DNA of 64,000 nucleotides from Gammaproteobacteria bacterium (GTDB lineage: Bacteria; Pseudomonadota; Gammaproteobacteria; Pseudomonadales; Pseudohongiellaceae). The translations under genes were made by a program, and so were the position numbers. Shown here piece after piece: positions 27,484 to 36,279 of the stretch. Location: the NCBI GenBank assembly GCA_030828385.1, contig JAURCS010000004.1, forward strand, positions 42,387-106,386, given 5' to 3'. The stretch's first letter is position 1. Each line of letters opens with the position of its first letter. Below the pieces are notes generated by a model. It worked only from the letters and a program-made list of their open reading frames with translations. It was not told where the DNA came from and ran no database searches.

Positions 27484-30054
27484 CTAAAACTGAAACCGCA
27501 ATCCAAGCCACGCTGCCCTTGGCGCACCAACGCCGAGGAAAACCGGCGTATCATCAATATCGGGAATGACTTCCGTCGGATCCTCCCCCAGTAAACCAAA
27601 GTTTTCGAAGTCTTTATCCAGAGCATTGGTGACGCGGGCAAATAGTGAGAAATTATCGCCCAGGCTGAACTGCGCTCTGAGATTGACCATCATATAACCG
27701 TCTATCTGATCCAGGTCATTACTCTCGTCACCGCGCAGATACTGGCTCGCGTTATAGATTGCCTCTGCGCCGAGAAACAGATTACCAAATTGGTAATCCG
27801 CGCCAATTTTGAACAGACTTTTCGGAATTCCCGAAATACGATCTCCCCGCTGTACCGGCACCTCGCCTTCAGCATTGGCCGCCGGGTGATTGGGGCTGAG
27901 TACATTGAAGTCATCCTCAAAATTTGCCTGAATCACAGAAAGTGAGGCATACCAGGCTAACTGCTCCAGATTGCCACTGATTGCCGATTCCAGCCCCCAG
28001 CGCCGGGTCTGATCAACATTGGCAAATAATCCGGTTGATCTTCCCGTGGTCTGAAACAGAATATCGTCGTGGTTGGTAGCATGAAAAAGACCGAGCTGAT
28101 AATCCATTAGCGCGCTATTACCCCGCAGGCCGAGTTCCAGGCTTTTTGTCACGACATCGTCAAGGGGTGGATCCGCCAGAAAAGCATTTGGAAGCCGACA
28201 TTCAAAATCAATATCATCAGGATCTTCACCCGCGGCCATGGCAAATTCCCGCGCCAGGGTAAATACGCCTTCATTACAGGCCAGTTCGATGGGGGTCGGT
28301 ACCCGATTGGATTCACTATAAGAGGCATAAACATTGAGGTTGTCTGTAGCGTCATAGGTTAAGCCAAGGGAAGGGTTGAAGCGGGAAAAATTATGATCGC
28401 CGTTAAGCTCCGGGCGCTCTCCCGAGCGATCGCGCAAGGTCACATCAGTATCGTTATAACGTCCACCCATGGTCAGGGTCAGGCGGTCACTCAGGTCCAG
28501 TGTGTTGACGAGATAAAGGCTGAACACCTCCGACTCGGTATTGATATTGGTTGCCTGATCATCAATAAAGGAGCCTACGCCCAGGCCTTCGGTACTGCGG
28601 GTAAGTGGATCAAGTTGCGACAATTCAACATTGGCAATAAAGGTAGTCGTTCCCTTGAGATAGCTGGCACCCATGGAGAGCTGACTTGGCCGCCCAAATA
28701 TATCCCGGGTAAAAATCAGCTTACTGTCAAAGCCCTGCATTTCCTGACGACGCTTACTGATATTGTTAATGGCTTCATCACTGAGCAGGCCGGTCCCCGA
28801 TAAATCACCGCTAATATCTTCCGGTTCAAAATCCTCAGGATCCAGTCCTGCATTCAAGGCCTGTTGGGCAATCAGTGCATTCAGGTCCATCAGGTTGTTG
28901 ATGGCACTCTCTTCACCTGTGCAAATGTCATCAAGATCAAGGCTCAGTTCCGCTTGCAGACTTTCTTCCAGTTCTTCGAAATCTTCAAACAGGGACTGCT
29001 CGCCACCGGCGTACTGACAAAGTCCGTATTCAGAGGCATCCCCATTAAAAGAAGACGTACGGTTTTTACGCCAGAATCCGGAAGCCACAAATTGTATTTC
29101 CGGTGACAGGAAATGGGTACTATCCAGCGTAATCATATCCATCAGGTTATTGGTGATATCAGGCGCTGTAAAAATAGCATCCCTTTGCACGGCCATTAAA
29201 CCGACAGGCGTCGCCCCATTACCCCGCAGATCACTGTCGCCGTGCTGGTAAGTCAGATCCAGGGTGGATAATTCCTCGTCACGCCAGTTAATCGCGCCAT
29301 AAAAATTGATGTTTTCCGAGGCAGAAAATGGCCGCCAGCCGTCTTCTTCAAAACGTGACAGGTTGACGTAATAACCCAGCGAGCCGTCGTTTCCGCCATT
29401 CTCAATACTGCCAACGGTTCTGTTCCATGAACCGGTGTAGAGCTCACCCTGAGTGCCGGAAAAATTAAAGCCGTCTTTCATATTAAGCACAAGTGCCCCG
29501 CCCAGGGTATTCAGGCCGAAGAGTGGATCTGCACCACTGATCAGATCAATGCTGTTAACTGCAGATTCCGGCAACAGATCCCAGTTCACTGCATCCCCCA
29601 ATGGTTCATTAATGCGCGCACTGTTCTGGTACACCGCGATGCCCTGCGGCAAGCCCAGCAAGGGGGATGCGGTAAAACCGCGAAACAGCAGATCAGGTTG
29701 CAGTGGATTGTTCTGGGCTGAATTGATGTTAACGCCCGGGGTTTTATTATTGAGAAAATCGGTCAGGTCCAGACTCTGGGCATTTTGCAGATCTCTGCTG
29801 CCAATAGTGCGCACGGCGTAGGGGATTTTATTCACCGGCACTCCCAGTCCCGAACCAGGCGTTGTGCCCACCACGATAATTTCTTCTATGGCAGCATTGT
29901 CAGCAGTCCTGCTAGCAGCACTTCCGGCAAACCTGGCAGCTTCCTGCGCCATGGTACTACCGCCTGGTAACAACGGAGACAGGCCAAGAACAAGGCAAAG
30001 CACTGGCGCTGCTTTCGGTCCAACCATATCGAGAGGCCGGCAGGAAAATCGCAT
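27484..30054 (-). CDS. TonB-dependent outer-membrane receptor
   Basis: From ATG 30054, which has AGGAG five bases upstream, the protein is 856 aa. It has a signal peptide, an N-terminal plug ('VPVNKIPYAVRTIGSRDL', 'LDLTDFLNNKTPGVN', 'PDLLFRGFTASPLLGLPQ') and a 22-strand-type barrel ending in aromatic LGLRFQF. Two predicted surface loops carry spaced cysteine pairs inside very acidic stretches (the 'YGLCQYAGG' to 'DLDDICTGEE' loop and 'ELACNEGVF' to 'FECRLPNAF'), suggesting disulfide-bonded loops that bind a cation or peptide. The ligand is unknown. The neighbouring broken two-component system may once have controlled it. The start upstream at 30135 adds 27 non-signal-like residues. Confidence 0.9.
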   Translation of the reverse strand: MRFSCRPLDMVGPKAAPVLCLVLGLSPLLPGGSTMAQEAARFAGSAASRTADNAAIEEIIVVGTTPGSGLGVPVNKIPYAVRTIGSRDLQNAQSLDLTDFLNNKTPGVNINSAQNNPLQPDLLFRGFTASPLLGLPQGIAVYQNSARINEPLGDAVNWDLLPESAVNSIDLISGADPLFGLNTLGGALVLNMKDGFNFSGTQGELYTGSWNRTVGSIENGGNDGSLGYYVNLSRFEEDGWRPFSASENINFYGAINWRDEELSTLDLTYQHGDSDLRGNGATPVGLMAVQRDAIFTAPDITNNLMDMITLDSTHFLSPEIQFVASGFWRKNRTSSFNGDASEYGLCQYAGGEQSLFEDFEELEESLQAELSLDLDDICTGEESAINNLMDLNALIAQQALNAGLDPEDFEPEDISGDLSGTGLLSDEAINNISKRRQEMQGFDSKLIFTRDIFGRPSQLSMGASYLKGTTTFIANVELSQLDPLTRSTEGLGVGSFIDDQATNINTESEVFSLYLVNTLDLSDRLTLTMGGRYNDTDVTLRDRSGERPELNGDHNFSRFNPSLGLTYDATDNLNVYASYSESNRVPTPIELACNEGVFTLAREFAMAAGEDPDDIDFECRLPNAFLADPPLDDVVTKSLELGLRGNSALMDYQLGLFHATNHDDILFQTTGRSTGLFANVDQTRRWGLESAISGNLEQLAWYASLSVIQANFEDDFNVLSPNHPAANAEGEVPVQRGDRISGIPKSLFKIGADYQFGNLFLGAEAIYNASQYLRGDESNDLDQIDGYMMVNLRAQFSLGDNFSLFARVTNALDKDFENFGLLGEDPTEVIPDIDDTPVFLGVGAPRAAWLGLRFQF

Positions 30055-30233
30055 GAATGCTCCTGAATTATAAGAAAAATGAGGGAATAAATCAGGCATG
30101 AAGCATATCATTTTCTGTTTTTCATGTCCCAGCACCGGCCCTGCAAGCTACCTGAAAAATCAAAAAAGGGCGGCACTAAAAAATGACCAGACTTGGACGA
30201 AAGGAAGCTTGTACCGGAATAATGCCTGCCTAC

Positions 30234-30461
30234 TTATATTTGTATGATGCCGTTACTGATGGCCAGTTTCACCAATTCCGTGGTACTGCTGACTCCCAGT
30301 TTTTCCTTTATCTGGGTCTGGTAATTGGCCACAGTTTTCACACTCAGGGAAAGGTCATCAGCAATATCATTAGCATTAAGTCCTTCAGCGAACAGGCAGA
30401 AAATCTGGAATTCACGGTGGGACAGGTTGGACAGGTTGGACAGGTTGGACAGGGCTGAGCC
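30234..30461 (-). pseudogene. LuxR-type HTH domain cut off from its response regulator by a stop codon
   Basis: Read on the minus strand in the same frame as the receiver at 30462-30896, this segment encodes 'NLSHREFQIFCLFAEGLNAN', 'DIADDLSLSVKTVANYQTQ' and 'KEKLGVSSTTELVKLAI', a complete GerE/LuxR helix-turn-helix, ending in TAA at 30234-30236. Only the TAA at 30462-30464 separates it from the receiver. There is no ATG or GTG start ahead of the domain, so it is expressed only by readthrough or reinitiation, if at all. The whole regulator would be 220 residues from GTG 30896, normal for the NarL family. Confidence 0.8.
30421..30453 (-). repeat. 9-bp tandem repeat (3.7 copies) in the regulator linker
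   Basis: Three full copies of GACAGGTTG and a partial fourth run from 30421 to 30453 on the plus strand. On the coding strand they encode repeated Asn-Leu-Ser directly before the HTH domain. Copy-number change would alter linker length by three residues without shifting the frame. Confidence 0.9.
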
Positions 30462-30896
30462 TTAGCCCAGCTCGTACTGCACATTCATTTTTTCCTTCAA
30501 GGCGGGTTCAATATATTTTTCACCACTGGCGATCTTGTGCACAGCCTGAATCAGCTCATTAGGGGCGTTATTTTTAGTGATATATCCTGAAGCACCGGCG
30601 TCCATGGCATGTTCAACAAATGACACATTGTCATGCATGGTAAATACCAGAATATTAATTTCAGGATTTTTCGCCTTGATGCGGCGTATCGCTTCCAGGC
30701 CGCCCATACCTGGCATGGAAAGATCCATCACCATAATGTCCGGGTTCAGCTCCCTGGCCTGCTGGTTGGCTTCTTCCCCACTTTCCAGTTCAGCAACGAC
30801 TTCCAGTGCTGGATCATTCTCGAGCAATATTCTATAGCCCGTTCTTACCACGGCATGATCGTCCACCAGTATTATCCTTAATTTTTTATCTGTCAC
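30462..30896 (-). CDS. Response regulator receiver domain, truncated by an in-frame TAA
   Basis: From GTG 30896, preceded by AGGAGGAGG, the product is 144 aa: a complete NarL-type receiver ('LRIILVDDHAVVRTGYR', phosphoacceptor Asp58 in 'IMVMDLSMPGMGG', 'VFTMHD', 'GASGYITKNNAPNELI'). It stops at TAA 30462 after 'MNVQYELG', just where the linker to the DNA-binding domain should run on. The HTH domain is encoded beyond the stop in the same frame. It overlaps the kinase stop by 11 bp. As encoded it could accept phosphate but not bind DNA. Confidence 0.8.
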   Translation of the reverse strand: MTDKKLRIILVDDHAVVRTGYRILLENDPALEVVAELESGEEANQQARELNPDIMVMDLSMPGMGGLEAIRRIKAKNPEINILVFTMHDNVSFVEHAMDAGASGYITKNNAPNELIQAVHKIASGEKYIEPALKEKMNVQYELG

Positions 30897-31539
30897 CTGA
30901 CCTCCTCCTGAAGTAATCAACCTTGGGAAATTCTATCTGAATCGAAACACCTTTACCCGGCCTGCTGGCTATTTCAAGCTCTCCACGCAATAGCGTAACC
31001 CGATCCCTGATCCCGGTAAGTCCCATATTCCGTGTTACTGTATCCATGTCAAAACCCTTGCCGTCATCGACTATCAACAGAGAAATAATTTCTTCCCCAC
31101 TTATGGTAACGCTGACATTTTCAGCTTTGGCATATTTGGATATGTTGGTCAGAGCCTCCTGTACTATGCGATAAATATTGATCTGCAGCTCTTCATCAAG
31201 ATTTCTGTAATTGCCTTCAAAACGAAAGCGGCAAAAAGTGTCTTCGTGATGCAAATTCCAGTCATCGACCATCTGGTTCAATGCATGTATCAGACCCAGT
31301 TCATCCAGTACCGCTGGACGCAGACTTACCATCAGGTCACGTACACTGCTATAGGCGGCACCCGCAACCTGCTCAATGTATTTCATGCTGTCAGAGACAA
31401 CCGGATCAGTGATCCTGCTTCTTTCCTCAATGGAAACCGCAATGGCTTTTATGGCGCTGACGGACTGGCCCAGGCTGTCATGAAGTTCCTGAGCCAGATA
31501 TCGTCTTTCTTCTTCCTGAACCGTGATCGATTTTCGCAC
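30886..31539 (-). CDS. Histidine kinase catalytic half (HisKA_3 + HATPase_c), N-terminal part split off by TAG
   Basis: The frame encodes 'QEEERRYLAQELHDSLGQS' with the phosphorylated His of the NarX/DesK-type HisKA_3 domain, then an HATPase_c domain ('IVQEALTNISKYAKAENV', 'IVDDGKGFDMDT', 'GLTGIRDRVTLLRGELEI'). The possible GTG start at 31539 lies inside what should be a continuous protein. The codons before it, 'NERLVRKSI', follow a TAG at 31552-31554 that directly continues the sensor frame. As a separate product it would be a soluble kinase without sensor input. Confidence 0.8.
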   Translation of the reverse strand: MRKSITVQEEERRYLAQELHDSLGQSVSAIKAIAVSIEERSRITDPVVSDSMKYIEQVAGAAYSSVRDLMVSLRPAVLDELGLIHALNQMVDDWNLHHEDTFCRFRFEGNYRNLDEELQINIYRIVQEALTNISKYAKAENVSVTISGEEIISLLIVDDGKGFDMDTVTRNMGLTGIRDRVTLLRGELEIASRPGKGVSIQIEFPKVDYFRRRSGDR

Positions 31540-31551
31540 CAGACGCTCGTT

Positions 31552-32238
31552 CTACGATTTACTGGCACCCAACCGGGTTGTTAAATGATTGATGTGATCA
31601 CCAATTTTGCGAAACTCTGGCAAACTGAATTTGGAAAGACGGCTACTGAAATCTCCTCCTTCAACTTTTGCCAACACTTCATTGATGACTTCCACAGGAT
31701 TCATCCAGCGTATGGTGAGGAAAACCAAAGCAACCAGAAGGACAACCAGAAAAAAGAATGTCGCAATAATGCGAGCACGGGTTTCAATCCAGACCGCTTC
31801 AATTTGATCACCAGGGTCCGTATAAATACTGATGATATCGTCGTTATTCTGGACAAAAGTCCTGATCTCCAATGCATCGTCCGGATAAACCAGCGCGATG
31901 TACCAGGGCAGCGCATTGATAGTGCTACGGGGATCTTCATTAACTTCAGGGTAGTGTGAATCTGCAGATTGAATTCGTACATCCAGGTGCCTGATATTTT
32001 CAAGCAGAACAAGATTCTGTAGCAGCTCTGTATCAGTTACCGTTTCATTCGGGGTAAGCTGTTCGCCAGTGTCTGCAATATCAAATAGCTGGTTTAGCAG
32101 AACAGCGACTGACTCAGCTTCCTCCCGAATAGTGATATCGGCAACATAGCTGGATCTGGCTATTTGCAGCACAACGGCCAAAACAAAAAATATCAGCAGT
32201 ATTATTGCAAGGCGTACTTGTAAATTTAACTTATCCAT
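31552..32238 (-). CDS. Sensor half of histidine kinase (periplasmic domain + HAMP), ends at in-frame TAG
   Basis: This 228-aa product has an N-terminal membrane helix (about 10-28), a periplasmic sensing domain of about 125 residues, a second helix ('IIATFFFLVVLLVALVFL') and a HAMP linker ('NPVEVINEVLAKVEGGDF'). It stops at TAG 31552 precisely at the HAMP-to-kinase junction. The kinase module continues beyond in the same frame with no further disruption; together they would form a 450-residue kinase of normal design. The ligand of the sensing domain is unknown. Confidence 0.8.
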   Translation of the reverse strand: MDKLNLQVRLAIILLIFFVLAVVLQIARSSYVADITIREEAESVAVLLNQLFDIADTGEQLTPNETVTDTELLQNLVLLENIRHLDVRIQSADSHYPEVNEDPRSTINALPWYIALVYPDDALEIRTFVQNNDDIISIYTDPGDQIEAVWIETRARIIATFFFLVVLLVALVFLTIRWMNPVEVINEVLAKVEGGDFSSRLSKFSLPEFRKIGDHINHLTTRLGASKS

Positions 32239-32302
32239 CCCTCGCTCTTCCGCTTAACTGTTAGGAAACATCTCCCTTTGTTTTCCCGTGACGCCGGCCC
32301 TG

Positions 32303-33205
32303 TTAATGACTCATTTCATCCCAGACCTGGAATGCTTCTGTATTATCAACGCTGAATTCTCTGGCTTGCAGGGCCTCCTGCCAGCGCTCAAGTACAAGTT
32401 TTGATAATGGCGCATGCATGTTTACTGCATCGCATAATTCATTGGCGATCCCCACATCCTTAACCAGCAGTCCCATGGCAAATCCGGTAGCAAATTTTTC
32501 ACCAATGACATGATCCTTCATCACCTTGTCTGACATAAAGGTATGCCCTGTTGATACATTAACCACATCAACAAAGGTGTCCAGATCCAATCCAAAACGC
32601 CTGGCGGTGAGCATTGCTTCAGAGGTCGCCACGAAAGAAGTGGCTGCGATAAGATTATTCAAGGCCTTCGTGGCATGACCAGAACCCACAGCACCGGTCT
32701 CAAACAGTTGAGTGCCCATACATTTAATCAGGGGTCTGGCCTTATCCATTGCCTGCGCATCGTTGGTACCAATCATGATCGCCAACGTGCCAAGCTCGGC
32801 TCTGGGCACGCCTCCGGATACCGGGGCATCAATCAGGGTGACATTATGGGCTGCCAATTTCTCGGCCAGTGTCTGGGTTCCGATTGGTTCCGCAGAGCTC
32901 ATGTCTACAACAATACATTCGGCTTTGACATTATTGATAAACGCACCATCTTCAGTCTCCAGCAATACTTCACGAACTATATGACCATTGGGCAACATGG
33001 TGATTACGAAATCCATGTCAGCCAATTCAGCCAGACTGCTGGCGCAGTGTGCATCATTCTCAACAGCAAAACTATCAGCGCGCACGCTATCCATATCAAA
33101 TACCGTCAGTTCATAACCTGCTTTCAATATGTTCATCGCCATGGGCCATCCCATATTGCCAATACCGATAAACCCGACTTTTATATTTTTTAATTCCTGC
33201 ACCAA
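32303..33205 (-). CDS. NAD(P)-dependent beta-hydroxyacid dehydrogenase (3-hydroxyisobutyrate dehydrogenase family)
   Basis: This 300-aa Rossmann enzyme shows 'VGFIGIGNMGWPMAMNILKAG' for NAD(P) binding, the substrate loop 'DAPVSGGVPRAELGTLAIMIG' and the catalytic Lys in 'ATKALNNLIAATSF'. The family includes 3-hydroxyisobutyrate dehydrogenase and tartronate semialdehyde reductase; these motifs do not separate the two. It is followed 77 bp later by a carboxymuconolactone-decarboxylase-like gene (its start at 33669 is upstream on this strand), so both may act on the same small organic acids. Confidence 0.88.
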   Translation of the reverse strand: MVQELKNIKVGFIGIGNMGWPMAMNILKAGYELTVFDMDSVRADSFAVENDAHCASSLAELADMDFVITMLPNGHIVREVLLETEDGAFINNVKAECIVVDMSSAEPIGTQTLAEKLAAHNVTLIDAPVSGGVPRAELGTLAIMIGTNDAQAMDKARPLIKCMGTQLFETGAVGSGHATKALNNLIAATSFVATSEAMLTARRFGLDLDTFVDVVNVSTGHTFMSDKVMKDHVIGEKFATGFAMGLLVKDVGIANELCDAVNMHAPLSKLVLERWQEALQAREFSVDNTEAFQVWDEMSH

Positions 33206-33282
33206 ATTTTCCCCACTTTTTTCTGTTCCAGAATACTATCTTTAAATTGAATCATTACCTTGCCGAAACGATGAAATCCTTC

Positions 33283-33669
33283 CTATTCATCAAGCCCCAT
33301 TTCAGCAAGCACTTCCCTGGCAGCATTAAAGGCTTCTACGCCACTAGGTACACCGGAGTAGACCGCGCTATGAATAAGCACTGCACGAATTTCTTCTACA
33401 CTGACCCCATTGGCAATGGCACCCCTGACATGAACCTTGATCTGATTCGGTTTTGTCAGTGCAGTCAATACGGCAAGTGTGAGCATGCTGCGGGTTTTCG
33501 GATCCAGAGTTTCCTCTGCCCAGACTTCTCCAAAACAATACTTGGTCACCAGATCTTCAAAGGGGCGATTAAATGCACTGGCCCTGCTTTCACGGGCTGC
33601 AGCGACCTCCTCGCCCCACATTTTTACGGCAATATCCCTGCCTGCTTTATAGGCATCATCACTCATCAA
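33283..33669 (-). CDS. Carboxymuconolactone decarboxylase family protein
   Basis: This 128-aa all-helical protein matches the PcaC/CMD family: 'VWAEETLDPKTRSMLTLAVL', 'IKVHVRGAIANGVSVEEI' and 'VYSGVPSGVEAFNAAREVL'. PcaC decarboxylates 4-carboxymuconolactone in protocatechuate degradation, but no other pca gene is here, so a different lactone or acid is possible. It lacks the CxxC of the AhpD-type peroxidase branch. It precedes the 3-hydroxyisobutyrate-dehydrogenase-like gene on the same strand. Confidence 0.85.
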   Translation of the reverse strand: MMSDDAYKAGRDIAVKMWGEEVAAARESRASAFNRPFEDLVTKYCFGEVWAEETLDPKTRSMLTLAVLTALTKPNQIKVHVRGAIANGVSVEEIRAVLIHSAVYSGVPSGVEAFNAAREVLAEMGLDE

Positions 33670-33822
33670 TATGCTCCATTATTTTGTAATTGAACTATGT
33701 CTGAACCGAAATAAGCAGTGTCAGACAAACAGACAGCTAACATACTTAATTCTCTCGAGAAATTGTATGTTTTAGTGAAAATATTAATAGTACAAAGTCA
33801 GGGGGAGTAGCGGGAAAAAATA

Positions 33823-33987
33823 GCAGGTCGGAAAAGCGTAGCGCCTTGCGACATAGGGTCACAAAATACACAATCAGCTTCAGCAAAACGTCGGATGACG
33901 GCTTGCAGCCTTATCCAACCTACAGGCTCACTGAAACCAGCAGCCTTCCTCTTGCATCCTGCATCCTGAATCCTGAATCCTTTATCC
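33823..33987. repeat. Composite intergenic repeat, copy C (palindrome plus CATCCTGAATCC run)
   Basis: CAGGTCGGAAAAGCGTAGCG (33824 on) pairs at a distance with CGGCTTGCAGCCTTATCCAA near 33899-33918, matching the GTAGGTCGGAAAAGCG.../...CCTTATCCGACCTG palindrome of copy B at about 47.0 kb. It is followed by a degenerate TCCTGAATCC/TTTATCC run (33957-33987) that ends at the stop of the next gene. The CAAGT ends are missing. The rest of the 324-bp gap (33670-33993) shows nothing else. Confidence 0.6.
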
Positions 33988-33993
33988 GCTTTT

Positions 33994-35121
33994 TTAAAGC
34001 CGATTATCCTGGCAATAGTATTCCGGCGGATCGCCACCTTCACGCCAGATCAGATTCCAATTCATGGACCACGGACGAGTATAGGCCCCGGGATCATCAA
34101 TGGTGACTTGATAGAGCAGGGTATTGAAGTCAGGTCGGGTCAGCTTTTCGGTGACTTTCATCATGGTAGTATGTGGTAAGCCGCCTGTAAGCCAGAATTT
34201 TTCGTTATAACCTTCAGAATTTATCACCAGCGTATCGCCTTCCCACTGCGCGACATTCCTTCCGTAATACAGCACATTGTCGTTATCCACGGGAAAGCCG
34301 GTATTAATTCCGCGTCCATCGGTATAAATGAGATGCCAGTCCTGATTACCGCCACCGGCAACAACGAATATGCGCTGCCAGTCCTTGTCTTCCAGTAATT
34401 GCAGGCCAAAAGGGGCCTGGAATTTTCGTGGCCCGGCCGGTGGTCGACATTCAACAAAGCTCGGATCTGAACGCAGGAAATTTTGCTGGCGGAACTCATA
34501 GAGCTTCAGGGCCCAGTTCTTGAAAGGGGCTACTTTGCCGGCATCACTGATATTGTTGAGCAGGCCATAGGAAGTCATGGCCACATTAACGCCCTCTTCC
34601 ATCATTACAGTGGTATCGGGAACCCAGTAACCTTCTTCTCCCGGTGCTGCTCCCAGACGCGGCAAGCCATCCTGCCAGCGCGGTACAGGGCGATCCTGAA
34701 CTTCGCTACGGGCCAGACTCAGGGCAGAGACGTCACCGTAAAACACCTCAACGTTATCGTGAACAACACGCTCTCCCCAGATCTGGGGGCTACCATCGCG
34801 CGCCGGAAAACCTTCAACACGAATACTGTCACCTGGCTTCAGTGAAGTTTCTGACCAGCCGTTCCATTCAAGTACTACCGGACTTTCCAGCTCCACATAC
34901 CAGTCTTCGGCCTCACCTTCTGTGACCATAAAAATATGTGCATGGGGGTTTGACCAGTCTATTTTGGTCACACGACCATTAAGTGTGAGCGGCTGTTGCG
35001 GGTCAAATTTAACCGCGACACCATGATGCGCCTGACCAGCAGAGGTGATGAGGTAGAGCAGCACAAAAAAAACGCTGCACAATTTTTTACCTGAATTAAT
35101 ATACCTGCTCATAGTTAACAT
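33994..35121 (-). CDS. Secreted DUF6152-type protein with C-terminal paralogous domain
   Basis: This 375-aa exported protein has a signal peptide ending near 'SAGQAHHG', then a beta-rich N-terminal domain of the DUF6152 kind ('LNGRVTKIDWSNPHAHIFM', 'LKPGDSIRVEGFPARDGSP'). A second region, 'FVVAGGGNQDWHLIYTDGR', 'QWEGDTLVINSEGYNEKFW' and 'TIDDPGAYTRPW', is shared with the upstream gene 35134-36021. It is presumably periplasmic. Function is unknown; such proteins are common in heterotrophic Proteobacteria and Acidobacteria. It is 12 bp downstream of its paralogue, so the two form one operon. An alternative start at Met4 is possible. Confidence 0.75.
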   Translation of the reverse strand: MLTMSRYINSGKKLCSVFFVLLYLITSAGQAHHGVAVKFDPQQPLTLNGRVTKIDWSNPHAHIFMVTEGEAEDWYVELESPVVLEWNGWSETSLKPGDSIRVEGFPARDGSPQIWGERVVHDNVEVFYGDVSALSLARSEVQDRPVPRWQDGLPRLGAAPGEEGYWVPDTTVMMEEGVNVAMTSYGLLNNISDAGKVAPFKNWALKLYEFRQQNFLRSDPSFVECRPPAGPRKFQAPFGLQLLEDKDWQRIFVVAGGGNQDWHLIYTDGRGINTGFPVDNDNVLYYGRNVAQWEGDTLVINSEGYNEKFWLTGGLPHTTMMKVTEKLTRPDFNTLLYQVTIDDPGAYTRPWSMNWNLIWREGGDPPEYYCQDNRL

Positions 35122-35133
35122 CTGCTTAGTGGC

Positions 35134-36021
35134 TTAGGGAAAGATGAGATGGCTGCGATCGACGCTGTCATATTCAGTGCCTACCATCATCTCAAATGCC
35201 ATGTTGGCATCCTGGCAGACAAACTCGAAGGCCTCACCCGGACGCCAGGGCATTACAAAACCACTATTCCAGGTCTCGGTATAGGCACCGGGATCATCAA
35301 TGGTGACTTCGTACTTCAGGCGGTTATAGGTTTCACGGGTAAAGCGCTCAATCATGTGTAATTTATCGGTATGGGGGGTGCCTTCCGCATCTATCCACAT
35401 CTTTTCATTGAAGCCAACGGTATCGACAACCAGGGTGTCGCCTTCCCAATGACCAATTGAGTGTCCATGGTAGCTGGGCTTGAGATCCTGCGGATGTTCA
35501 CGGCCATCCATAAAGATAACCCGGAAATGACGTGGTCCACCTACCGGGAACATGTAGATGCGTTGCATCTCATCAAATTCCACAAACTGCGTGCCATAGG
35601 CGGTAGTTACAGCACGGGGACCGGCTGATGGCTTACAACGGGTATAGGGTTCAAAGCGGGTGCGGGTGCGCTGGTGGTAAAGAGACCAGGCCCAGGGCTG
35701 GAATGGCACATCGGTTAAATCGATCTTGTCAAAGCGGACCGGGTCATTAATCAGTTGCTCATAGGAAGTATTGGCAACAATGGAGCCTTCCGGAACTATA
35801 TCGTAATCAATGATCATGGGGCGTGAACCAAATCCATCCCAGGCCCCCATTTCTTCTCCAGGCAGGGTTCCAAGAATTACACGTCCCTCGCTATTGCGCG
35901 GTGCAGGTCTGGTTTCCGGCTCATTACTGTCGGGTCGGGGCACATCAGTCTGGGCACTTACCGGCGTTACCAGTACATTAAGAAATAAGACATATAACAA
36001 CAACGAAAAAAACTGCTTCAC
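35134..36021 (-). CDS. Secreted protein of unknown function, paralogue of 33994-35121
   Basis: This 295-aa protein has a Sec signal ('FFSLLLYVLFLNVLVTPVSA') and no transmembrane segment after it. It shares with the next gene the blocks 'GHWEGDTLVVDTVGFNEKMW', 'HMIERFTRETYNRLKYEV' and 'TIDDPGAYTETWNSG', but lacks the DUF6152-like N-terminal domain. Conserved Trp/Gly/Asp residues in these blocks suggest a shared binding surface. No enzyme family is recognised. Tandem arrangement and 12-bp spacing imply co-expression. Confidence 0.72.
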   Translation of the reverse strand: MKQFFSLLLYVLFLNVLVTPVSAQTDVPRPDSNEPETRPAPRNSEGRVILGTLPGEEMGAWDGFGSRPMIIDYDIVPEGSIVANTSYEQLINDPVRFDKIDLTDVPFQPWAWSLYHQRTRTRFEPYTRCKPSAGPRAVTTAYGTQFVEFDEMQRIYMFPVGGPRHFRVIFMDGREHPQDLKPSYHGHSIGHWEGDTLVVDTVGFNEKMWIDAEGTPHTDKLHMIERFTRETYNRLKYEVTIDDPGAYTETWNSGFVMPWRPGEAFEFVCQDANMAFEMMVGTEYDSVDRSHLIFP

Positions 36022-36279
36022 CAGGCTCTCCCCTTTTCCTGTTAACCTGTTAGCTTCTTATACCTTAGAAGCCTTGCCAGCTATCAACTGTAATAACCCG
36101 GCCTTATTATGCTGATAGGCTACGGAATTAAAATTTTACTCACAATGCGTTAAAAAAACACCGGCCAATTATGATAATAACGTGTAAGCAATACCCCGGG
36201 CTGACTGGGATAACCGGTGATCTGTTGTCTCAAAGCATCAGTATAAACACTATTTCAATTAGTTCAGAAAAAAGTTCCC

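Noticed and set aside
30183-30458. 91-aa plus-strand frame ending in repeated GQV
   Set aside because: It is antisense to the LuxR HTH fragment, and its repeat is the 9-bp tandem repeat read in reverse.
30462-31554. Selenocysteine or pyrrolysine recoding of the two stops
   Set aside because: The stops are TAA and TAG, so selenocysteine does not apply. One TAG alone does not support pyrrolysine, and no pyl genes are seen.
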